A program made the translations under genes and the position numbers. A model generated the notes under the pieces. That model did no database searches. It worked only from the letters and a program-made list of their open reading frames with translations, and was not told the DNA's origin. DNA of 64,000 nt from Cladorhizidae sp. MBARI D1340-BT2 (lineage: Eukaryota > Porifera > Demospongiae > Poecilosclerida > Cladorhizidae), in the NCBI GenBank assembly GCA_028752905.1, contig JAQNBH010000003.1, forward strand, positions 1,203,585 to 1,267,584, in the 5' to 3' direction. Each line of letters opens with the position of its first letter. Within the stretch, counting starts at the first letter, position 1. Shown one piece after another: positions 55,727 through 64,000 of this stretch.

Positions 55727-55800
55727 CATGAGGTCATGGCTGAGCCCCAGGGTCAGCTTAACCAACACATGAGGTCATGGCTGAGTCCCAGGGTCAGCTT
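55727..55800. repeat. Remainder of the 41-bp minisatellite
   Basis: Nearly two units continuing the array of 49133-52547 beyond the hAT insertion. Confidence 0.95.
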
Positions 55801-55842
55801 ACCTAACCTTCCTGACAGTCAACATATTTGTTGTTTTTACAG

Positions 55843-56121
55843 TCTAAGTTAACTTTTCATATCATCAGAATGCAAGTAATGAGCTGCAGTTTGCTGCACA
55901 AGTCAGCTCCATTGGGCCGGGTAAACAACTGCCTCATAGTGCTACTTTGTCGTCAACAAAACTCATTATTAAGGAAATGCCTCAGGAGTGCCTCTTTTCT
56001 CAAGAGTGAAGGCATTCAGAGCAATAGGTCACGACAGGTGCCTGTGACACTCTCCTCAGCAGAAGCTACCAGATACACCAGTCAAGCCTGGAAGAGCATT
56101 CGTGATGATGCTAGGAAGTGA
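55843..56121 (+). CDS. Possible terminal exon of an unknown gene
   Basis: After a good acceptor (TTGTTGTTTTTACAG) 92 codons stay open to a TGA: SKLTFHIIRMQVMSC ... LGRVNNCLIVLLCRQQ ... QVPVTLSSAEATRYTSQAWK then SIRDDARK. Composition is ordinary, non-repetitive, and rich in Ser/Arg. No family is recognised and no upstream exon was identified; the minisatellite and hAT would be intronic. It may also start at the internal ATG at 55828-55870. Could be chance. Confidence 0.3.
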   Translation, partial: SKLTFHIIRMQVMSCSLLHKSAPLGRVNNCLIVLLCRQQNSLLRKCLRSASFLKSEGIQSNRSRQVPVTLSSAEATRYTSQAWKSIRDDARK

Positions 56122-56221
56122 TATAAAGAATCCGATGAAGTCTAGACCAATCAGTATACTTAGGGTTAGTATACTTAGGGTTAGTATACTTAGGGTTTGT
56201 AAGCTTCCCTATTGCATTTGC

Positions 56222-57797
56222 GACAGGCCACCATGGAGCATGCTGGTGAGAGTGGAGGCCACATGGAGCATGCTGGTGAGAGTAGAGGCCACATGGAACA
56301 TGCTGGTGAGAGTGGAGGCCACCATGGAACATGCTGGTGAGAGTGGAGACCACATGGAGCATGCTGGTGAGAGTGGAGGCCACATGGAGCATGCTGGTGA
56401 GAGTGGAGGCCACATGGCGCATGCTGGTGAGAGTAGAGGCCACCATGGAGCATGCTGGTGAGAGTGGAGGCCACATGGAGCATGCTGGTGAGAGTGGAGG
56501 CCACATGGAACATGCTGGTGAGAGTGGAGACCACATGGAGCATGCTGGTGAGAGTGGAGACCACATGGAGCATGCTGGTGAGAGTGGAGGCCACCATGGA
56601 GCATGCTGGTGAGAGTAGAGGCCACATGGAGCATGCTGGTGAGAGTGGAGACCACATGGAGCATGCTGGTGAGAGTGGAGGCCACATGGAGCATGCTGGT
56701 GAGAGTGGAGGCCACATGGAACATGCTGGTGAGAGTGGAGGCCACCATGGAGCATGCTGGTGAGAGTGGAGGCCACCATGGAGCATGCTGGTGAGAGTGG
56801 AGGCCACATGGAGCATGCTGGTGAGAGTGGAGGCCACATGGAGCATGCTGGTGAGAGTGGAGGCCACATGGAGCATGCTGGTGAGAGTGGAGGCCACATG
56901 GAGCATGCTGGTGAGAGTGGAGGCCACCATGGAGCATGCTGGTGAGAGTTGAGGCCACATGGAGCATGCTGGTGAGAGTGGAGACCACATGGAGCATGTT
57001 GGTGAGAGTGGAGGCCACATGGAACATGCTGGTGAGAGTGGAGGTCACATGGAACATGCTGGTGAGAGTGGAGGCCACATGGAGCATGTTGGTGAGAGTG
57101 GAGTCCACATGGAGCATGCTGGTGAGAGTGGAGTCCACATGGAGCATGCTGGTGAGAGTGGAGGCCACATGGAGCATGCTGGTGAGAGTGGAGACCACAT
57201 GGAGCATGCTGGTGAGAGTGGAGGCCACATGGAACATGCTGGTGAGAGTGGAGGCCACCATGGAGCATGCTGGTGAGAGTGGAGGCCACATGGAGCATGC
57301 TGGTGAGAGTGGAGACCACATGGAGCATGCTGGTGAGAGTGGAGACCACCATGGAGCATGCTGGTGAGAGTGGAGGCCACCATGGAGCATGCTGGTGAGA
57401 GTGAGGCCACCATGGAGCATGCTGGTGAGAGTGGAGGCCACATGGAACATGCTGGTGAGAGTGGAGACCACCATGGAGCATGCTGGTGAGAGTGGAGACC
57501 ACATGGAACATGCTGGTGAGAGTGGAGACCACATGGAGTATGCTGGTGAGAGTGGAGACCACCATGGAGCATGCTGGTGAGAGTGGAGACCACATGGAGC
57601 ATGCTGGTGAGAGTGGAGACCACATGGAGCATGCTGGTGAGAGTGGAGGCCACATGGAACATGCTGGTGAGAATGGAGACCACCATGGAGCATGCTGGTG
57701 AGAGTGGAGGTCACATGGAACATGCTGGTGAGAGTGGAGGTCACATGGAGCATGCTGGTGAGAGTGGAGGTCACATGGAGCATGCTGGTGAGAGTGG
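56222..57797. repeat. 30-bp minisatellite, about 52 copies
   Basis: Unit CCACATGGAGCATGCTGGTG then AGAGTGGAGG; some units are 31-32 bp (CCACCATGG). Minus ORFs of about 600 codons (LTSMLHVAS, CSMWPPLSPA) and several plus ORFs are artefacts. Confidence 0.95.
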
Positions 57798-58144
57798 AGT
57801 GCAGCTCTCTGTTGGTGCAGAGATGGAAGCTTATGGCGATCAAGCAACTTAGAGCTGTACAATTGGCAGAGGTCACTAGTGCAGTGCATATCCCACGATT
57901 CAACTGCATCTGACAACTTGGGGACCCAGCGACGCTCACAACAGGTCCAGGCTCTTGTTTATCTTGTACATAGCTATCACAACGAGGGCCAGAGCTATCA
58001 CAACGAGGGCCAGAGCTACCGCACAAGAACCAGCTGCACATGTAAGCACACGCCCACCCACACAGCAGCTGAAATGTTGTCAGCGGTTCTTATAAAACCA
58101 CAAACATATCATCGGCCCCACGTATTTTAATCGACACAAACGTG
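57798..58144. other. Unique sequence
   Basis: ORFs run in from the minisatellite on both strands; no recognised motif. A 21-bp direct repeat AGCTATCACAACGAGGGCC occurs twice near 57970-58010. Confidence 0.4.
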
Positions 58145-58325
58145 CCAGTAGTATCCTAACCTATACATGTGGCAGGAGTAGTATCCTAACCATCACACAC
58201 ATGGCAGGAGTAGTATCCTAACTTTCGTACATATGATAGGAATAGTATCCTAACCTTCACACACTTGGCAGGAGTAGTATCCTAACCCTACACACACACA
58301 CACGCATGAAAGTAGTATCCTAACA
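58145..58325. repeat. 33-bp GTAGTATCCTAAC repeat, locus 1
   Basis: Five units of GGCAGGAGTAGTATCCTAAC followed by CxTxCACACACAT. The same family is at 60118-60276, 62424-62740 and 63395-63480. Confidence 0.9.
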
Positions 58326-59514
58326 AGTATTCTTCCCAGGCTTTTTAAGGATAACAGTGTTATGCCTCCCATCCACGGGAGTCAGCGCTCTATTTAGGAT
58401 GACTATGTAACAGCACCACAGAGAACCAGTTCTCTATTTAAGATGACTATGTAACAAGTTCTATTTAAGATGACTATGTAGGAAGCGCTCTATTTAGGAT
58501 GAGCAGCTGCTATATTCTAAAACTAGATTTACTTGGTATCGTCATCAGTTCAAAGTTTCAAATTATATCCACCTCTAGCTAGAATATAGCAGTGCCACAT
58601 GGGTGGGGGTCAGTTGCTGCTCTTTGCTGCACCATCTTCTCTCGGCCATGGCAAAGGGTATTCACTCTGGTGCAGGATCTGGGAGTGCCTCATCTCCTAC
58701 GAAGCTATAGAAGACCTGAACAGACTCTCCATGGATGCTGGTAGTGGATGATGGACGAGCTATTTGGGTCACTTGGCCTACAAGAGCCTAATCCAACTTG
58801 GAAGGAGGCCTACACCTTCCCTCTCGTCAAAACTGACCTTGGAAACTAATTAGCCAATAAAACTCACAATCACCTCTTAACGATAGAATTGAAGGGCCCG
58901 GGCATCTGATTCCCCTTCTTGTTTGTGGTCATTGCCATGAGGAAGACAGGGATCAGTGTGGAAGCTTCAATGTTCTGACTTGCCATGAGGAAGACAAGGA
59001 TCGGTGTGGAAGCTTCAATGTTCTGACTTGCAATATTTTATTCATTAACAAAATTATGCTCATCTGTCATCACAACTCTCTCCCCCCTCATGCGTGGTCG
59101 TGGGCCTGCGGTTGAGGACCATCAACCACACACCAGTTCATCATAGCTGACAGGAGCTCATTAATATAAAAACAATTTTCTCCATGATCAACTTAAAGTT
59201 TACTCCCTCTGAAGTTTCTAGCCATCAGCATCTCATTATTCCTGATGAAGTCTAGATGCTCTAGCCTTCATCAGCATATCATTACCTGATGAAGGCTAGA
59301 TGCTCTAGCCTTCATCAGCATCTCAGCATCAAGCCTTCATCAGCATCTCATTATTCCTGATGAAGGCTACATGGATGCATTAGCCTAACAGTCTAGGGAG
59401 TAAATCATTATGTCTGCACTGTCAACTGAGAGTTCGTTGAGACTACAATAAGAATTATGATTCTTAGCGACACACGAAGAAATGAGAGCAACTTTAGTTC
59501 CGTGATTTGCAATT
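58326..59514. other. Non-coding stretch with short direct and inverted repeats
   Basis: No gene is supported. Repeats: CTATTTAGGATGACTATGTA (58388-58500, four copies); a ~55-bp duplication with GCCATGAGGAAGACA (58930-59030); palindromic TGATGAAGGCTAGATGCTCT AGCCTTCATCA units near 59255-59370, related to 27220-27240. Confidence 0.6.
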
Positions 59515-59845
59515 TCACTGGTGGATATCTAATGCTAGCACTGACTGGTGACACTGGAAACATCGGGTAGATCTAATGCTAGCACTGGCTGGTGACACTG
59601 GAAACATCAGGTAGATCTAATGCTAGCACTGGCTGGTGACACTGGAAACACCAGGTAGATCTAATGCTAGCACTGGCTGGTGACACTGGAAACACCAGGT
59701 AGATCTAATGTTAGTACTGGCTGGTGACACTGGAAACACCAGGTAGATCTAATGTTAGTACTGGCTGGTGACAATGGAAACACCCAGATAGATCTAATGC
59801 TAACACTGGCTGGTGACACTGGAAACACCCAGGTACATGTAGATC
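59515..59845. repeat. 44-bp minisatellite, about 7 copies
   Basis: Unit GATCTAATGCTAGCACTGGC TGGTGACACTGGAAACACCA GGTA. Confidence 0.93.
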
Positions 59846-59849
59846 TAAT

Positions 59850-59985
59850 CCTATTGCACTGTCTGTCAAGGCTCTAGCTGTGCTGTTCTGCTCTGAGCCT
59901 GACTGGGACTGCATGGAGTCTGATTCATTGAACACCAGCCGCACGGGCTCTGGCTGGCACCTCCCAGGGGGAGCTGGCCCTTCTA
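59850..59985 (-). other. Possible coding exon, unknown gene
   Basis: On the minus strand an acceptor-like ACATTAGAAG precedes a non-repetitive open frame: GRCQPEPVRLVFNESDSMQS and QSGSEQNSTARALTDSAI. It then enters the 44-bp repeat. Acidic/Ser-rich cytoplasmic-tail-like composition. No convincing donor follows (only ACA/GTGCAA). Weakly supported. Confidence 0.2.
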
Positions 59986-60117
59986 ATGTTACATGTAACT
60001 TAATTACACTGGTTTAACCTGCATTGTCTGTGAACCTCCCCCAAGGACTGCCGCATGAACTTAATGTCAACCATGTGGAAGATGAAGTCCAATTAAAACT
60101 TGGTGTGGGCAGTACCC

Positions 60118-60276
60118 TACGCATACAAGTAGTATCCTAACCTACACACATGTGGTAGAGTAGTATTCTAATGTGCACACACATAGCAGGAGTAGTATCC
60201 TAACCTGCACACACATGACAGGAGTAGTATCCTAACTTACAAATACATGGTAAGAGTAGTATCCTAACCTATATAC
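60118..60276. repeat. 33-bp GTAGTATCCTAAC repeat, locus 2
   Basis: Five units; interrupted on the right by the hAT-like element that begins at 60277 and resumes at 62424. Confidence 0.88.
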
Positions 60277-60515
60277 CAGTAGTGGATCCAAAGGGGAGTT
60301 AGGGGGTGAACATGTAGAGGCTACGTAGAATTATTTAGTCCTAGCCTAGACCAGTGCAGCTATTGAAAGCCAAAATATATGTGACTGGACTTGCGAAAAC
60401 CGATCTAAACATGGTGATACAATTATTAAGGTTTTATTGGTAAAAATATGTTTTTTAACAATTTTATTGCACTAACAGCAAAAGCTCCTTCACATAATTA
60501 TAAGCCTGTGGCAGT

Positions 60516-61222
60516 GATAAGCCTTTACAGTGAGCTAGGTCCATGCACCTGCACAGTGAGCTAGGTCCATGCACCTACACAGTGAGCTAGGTCCATGCAC
60601 CTGCACAGTGAGCTAGGTCCATGCACCTGCACAGTGAGCTAGGTCCATGCACCTGCACAGTGAGCTAGGTCCATGCACCTGCAAAGTGAGCTAGGTCCAT
60701 GCACCTACACAGTGAGCTAGGTCCATGCACCTACACAGTGAGCTAGGTCCATGCACCTGCAAAGTGAGCTAGGTCCATGCACCTGCACAGTGAGCTAGGT
60801 CCTTGCTCCTACACAGTGAGCTAGGCCCATGCACCTGCACAGTGAGCTAGGTCCATGCACCTGCACAGTGAGCTAGGTCCATGCACCTACACAGTGAGCT
60901 AGGTCCATGCACCTGCACAGTGAGCTAGGTCCATGCACCTACACAGTGAGCTAGGTCCATGCACCTGCACAGTGAGCTAGGCCCATGCACCTGCACAGTG
61001 AGCTAGGTCCATGCACCTGCGAGCTAGGTCCATGCACCTGCACAGTGAGCTAGGTCCATGCACCTGCACAGTGAGCTAGGCCCATGCACCTGCACAGTGA
61101 GCTAGGTCCATGCACCTACACAGTGAGCTAGGTCCATGCACCTGCACAGTGAGCTAGGTCCATGCACCTGCACAGTGAGCTAGGTCCATGCACCTGCACA
61201 GTGAGCTAGGTCCATGCACCTA
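60516..61222. repeat. 26-bp minisatellite, about 27 copies
   Basis: Unit CAGTGAGCTAGGTCCATGCA then CCTGCA or CCTACA. Confidence 0.95.
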
Positions 61223-61801
61223 CCATTCGTGAATGGAGTGTTGTTATGCATGCTTCGAGCACGCACATTAGGCATGCTTTCTTCAGCTGCAAGTCAGCCT
61301 TGACCTACAGAGATGACTTGTGCAGAAGATGTAGCTAGTGTTCTCAATAAGTGGGCCAGGGCAGGCCTCAACATGGCCAGAGGCTCTGATGGTCCCATAC
61401 TGTAGTAGCCCTAGCCCGAGGCCTCGACATGGCCAGAGGCTCTGAGGCCATGTACTGCAGTAACCCTGCCCTAGTTTGAAATGCAAATGCAAATACTTAA
61501 AAATTAATTATGAGTGTTTGCTGGAGTGGAACTGTTTTATGTCATAGCTCAGAGGAAACACCTCAAACAGCTTTCAGGACATGACCTTAGGCATCATAAG
61601 TGCCAACTTTAAAATGTTTGATAAAAACAGCGTTTAGGATGTTTCTCTAAATCTGGTCACTTGTACATTAGTAAGTGTAGCTAGCCTGAGCCGCAGGCCT
61701 TAGAAACTTAGTAGCCACATCGAGTCATTTTTCATTTGTGGATTCCCCAACCTAAACAATGCAACAGTTGAAGCAGCAGGTGTAGTTTGTAGCTATAGGT
61801 G
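61223..61801. other. Unique sequence with a short duplication
   Basis: Two ~62-bp copies around GGCCTCAACATGGCCAGAGG at 61353-61470. No gene supported. Confidence 0.5.
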
Positions 61802-61970
61802 TCTGTCTCACGGTTCTGGAGGGCTGGGTTTCTCATGGTTCTTGAGAGCTCTCTCTCTTGGGTTCCTCATGGTTCTTGGCGGCTCTCTCTCTTGGGTTTC
61901 TCATGGTTCTTGAGAGCTCTCTCTCTTGGGTTTCTCATGGTTGAGCTCCCTCTCTTGGGTTTGGTTTCTC
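61802..61970. repeat. About 33-bp tandem repeat, 4-5 copies
   Basis: Units of GGGTTTCTCATGGTTCTTGA then GAGCTCTCTCTCTT. Confidence 0.88.
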
Positions 61971-62423
61971 AGTTCTCAGTGCTGTTTTATCAAGGAGGTT
62001 GTTAGAAGCTGTGTAGAAACAGCTTACCCGGGAGTGCTTTTCAAACATTTGTGCTCCCAAGTTGTAGATCTTGGATGGATAACCATTGCATAAAAACACT
62101 GCTTTGTATCAAAAACAGCTTCAGTGGGAGGAAGGTTTTTTTTTTGTGTGTGTGTGAAGTTTTGTGAGGTTTTTTTTTGGTATGTGTGTGAGGCTTAGAA
62201 GAGTTAAGTCTGTATCTATAATGTATGCACCTGCACAAATGGTGAGCTCAAAGTTCCTCGATGATGTTGGCAGTTACACATGGGAACATGCTCCTGAGCT
62301 TCGGTTGGAACAGAGGGAACTCAAGAGTGTGTTTGGTACATGTCGTCTGATTGTGCAGATGCATCATTATTATTATCATATAATTGGTACTCCTCCCTTT
62401 CTCAAAATCCTAGATCCACCCAT
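61971..62423. other. Right part of the hAT-like element
   Basis: A plus ORF (62164-62439) includes FLDDVGSYTWEHAPELRLEQ RELKSVFG, not recognised. Poly-T runs at 62138 and 62170. Confidence 0.4.
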
Positions 62424-62740
62424 TATACAGACATGGTAGGAGTAGTATCCTAATCTACATATATAATGGTAGGAGTAGTATCCTAATCTACATATATATA
62501 TGGCAGGAGTAGTATTCTAATCTACATACATATGGTAGGAGTAGTATCCTAATCTACACACATGCGATAGGAGTAGTATCCTAATCTACACACATGCGAT
62601 AGGAGTAGTATCCTAATCTACACACATACGGTAGGAGTAGTATCCTAAACACACATGGCAGGAGTAGTACCCTAATCTACACATTGGCAGGAGTAGTATC
62701 CTAATGTACAAACACATGGTAGGTATCTTAAAACACATTA
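62424..62740. repeat. 33-bp GTAGTATCCTAAC repeat, locus 3
   Basis: About nine units of GGTAGGAGTAGTATCCTAAT CTACACACAT. Confidence 0.92.
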
Positions 62741-62949
62741 GCACCATATGGTGCAACTCAGACACATTGTTGTTGGGGGGAGGTGCAACTAGACCACTGG
62801 ATTGATTTAAAATAGCAATGAAACTTTACTTCTGGTTGAATGAGGCATGCAAGCAAAATTAAAATTATTCTTTATGGCTGACGAGAGCAAGTGCCTTCAT
62901 GAACAGTCTCTTCCTGGCTTGTACTAAAGTTCTTCTCAATGGCAAGTAG

Positions 62950-63165
62950 CACAGGCACCTGTGCTCACCACAGACACCTGTGCTCACCACAAGCACCAGT
63001 GCTCACCACAAGCACCTGTGCTCACCACAAGCACCAGTGCTCACCACAGGCACCAGTGCTCACCACAGGCACCAGTCCTCACCACAGACACCTGTGCTCA
63101 CCACAAGCACCAGTGCTCACCACAATCACCTGTGCTCACCACAAGCACATGTGCTCACCAGCAAA
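62950..63165. repeat. 18-bp minisatellite, about 12 copies
   Basis: Unit GCACCAGTGCTCACCACA with GCACCTGTG variants. His/Pro-rich ORFs in all plus frames are artefacts. Confidence 0.93.
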
Positions 63166-63904
63166 CACTCTGAATGCCTTCACTTTGGAGCAAGGAGCCC
63201 CTGGATGGATTTCATTGGCGTAAGGTTTGTTGTAGACATAGAGCAATGTTGCACTGCATAGCTTCTGTTTGCTCACTTCAATGGAGCTGGTTCTTAAACA
63301 AACTACAGCTTATTGTATTTCCATTCTAATTAGTTTATTTATTAATATTATAACTAGAAATATAATCACTACAACACACCATAAACAAAGTCAGCGTTCA
63401 ATCTACACACATATATGGTGGGAGTAGTATCCTAACCTCACAAGGCAGGAGTAGTATCCTAACCTACACACATGGTGGGACAACTACACTAGTGTGTGAC
63501 TGTGTGTGTGTGTGTGTGTGCATGTGTGAGCTGGCTACAGTTGAAAGGCTTCACAGATGGGGTGGGTGTATGCAAAGGAAGACTAGCGATTGTTTACACA
63601 GAATAATTCATCATACTGCACCCACACATGCACACACACACAATACACGTGTGTCGGGTAGCTGTATAGGTAAATGTGTAGACAGCACTTCTGCCAACAA
63701 ACACATCACACACACACACATTCTCATGCACACATATACACGTTCAAAGAGAGCTTGCTTACATTCTTCTAGCTTAGGTAGACAAACCAACCATATATAG
63801 ACAATGTGCTAAGACTATTCACTAGCAAGTCTTGCTGGATGCCAGGTACCTCACTCAAGCCCGTAGCCAGGGGGGGTTCTCAGGGTTCTCTAGAAACACC
63901 CCCC
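63166..63904. other. Non-coding stretch with dinucleotide repeats
   Basis: Holds locus 4 of the 33-bp repeat (63395-63480), a GT run at 63503-63521, and CA runs near 63633 and 63708. No gene supported. Confidence 0.5.
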
Positions 63905-64000
63905 CACTGGCTGTGAGGTCCACCCTTTCAGTTGGGTCCACCCTTTTAATTGGGTCCACATTTCCAATTGGGTCCACACTTTCAAATATTGCTTTCACAA
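63862..64000. mobile_element. Possible transposon end running out of the window
   Basis: GTAGCCAGGGGGGGTTCTCA resembles the GTAGCCAGGGGG words at the ends of many invertebrate DNA transposons. It is followed by four 18-19 bp units of TTGGGTCCACCCTTTCA. No second end is in view. Confidence 0.25.

Larger units (their letters stand above)
60277..62423. mobile_element. Probable non-autonomous hAT-like element
   Basis: Left end CAGTAGTGGATCCA, right end TAGATCCACCCAT, a short imperfect inverted repeat of the common hAT type. Both flanks are the 33-bp repeat and share TATAC (60272-60276, 62424-62428). Inside are a 26-bp minisatellite and other short repeats and no recognisable transposase. Confidence 0.45.

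Noticed and set aside
56111..58041. 600-codon His/Ser/Pro-rich minus ORFs
   Set aside because: Artefact of the 30-bp minisatellite; several frames and both strands are open together.

Overview
The window looks like nuclear DNA of an early-branching animal, most likely a demosponge. The support is circumstantial: receptors with a SEFIR domain, a tetraspanin with GT-AG introns, many degenerate animal-type transposons (hAT, piggyBac, PIF/Harbinger, Ty3/gypsy, LINE), and a very high load of minisatellites in a moderately AT-rich background. The species call is inference. No bacterial-style operon, CRISPR array, tRNA or rRNA was seen.

Layout. 1-1.1 kb: decayed 3' end of a LINE. 1.8-5.2 kb: three tandem arrays, the largest a 41-bp minisatellite. 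5.6-12.2 kb and 18.6-24.8 kb: two copies of a duplicated block, each carrying one intact single-exon IL-17-receptor-like gene (signal peptide, glycosylated ectodomain, one membrane helix, SEFIR domain) followed by the same dead hAT transposon. Between them lie a piggyBac remnant, a Ty3/gypsy LTR element (12.7-17.7 kb, minus strand) and a hAT-type MITE exactly at the left junction of the second block. 24.9-30 kb: arrays, a mariner-like MITE and a second LINE 3' end.

30.7-48.4 kb: one minus-strand tetraspanin gene that no single ORF reveals. Six exons fit together in phase and give a protein of about 265 residues with four membrane helices and six large-loop cysteines. Its introns hold most of the minisatellites of this half of the window (30-, 27-, 37-, 36-, 42-, 66- and 26-bp units) and a gutted PIF/Harbinger element. 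The long ORFs in these arrays are artefacts of stop-free repeat units.

48.8-64 kb: a 41-bp minisatellite of over 3 kb interrupted by a nearly intact hAT element of the ZNF862/ZMYM type, a 30-bp minisatellite, a 33-bp repeat family at four loci, a probable non-autonomous hAT-like element, and two weak candidate exons. The genes of clear host interest are the two SEFIR receptors, which probably signal at the cell surface through SEFIR-SEFIR contacts, and the tetraspanin, a membrane organiser. Nothing in the sequence ties the receptors and the tetraspanin functionally.
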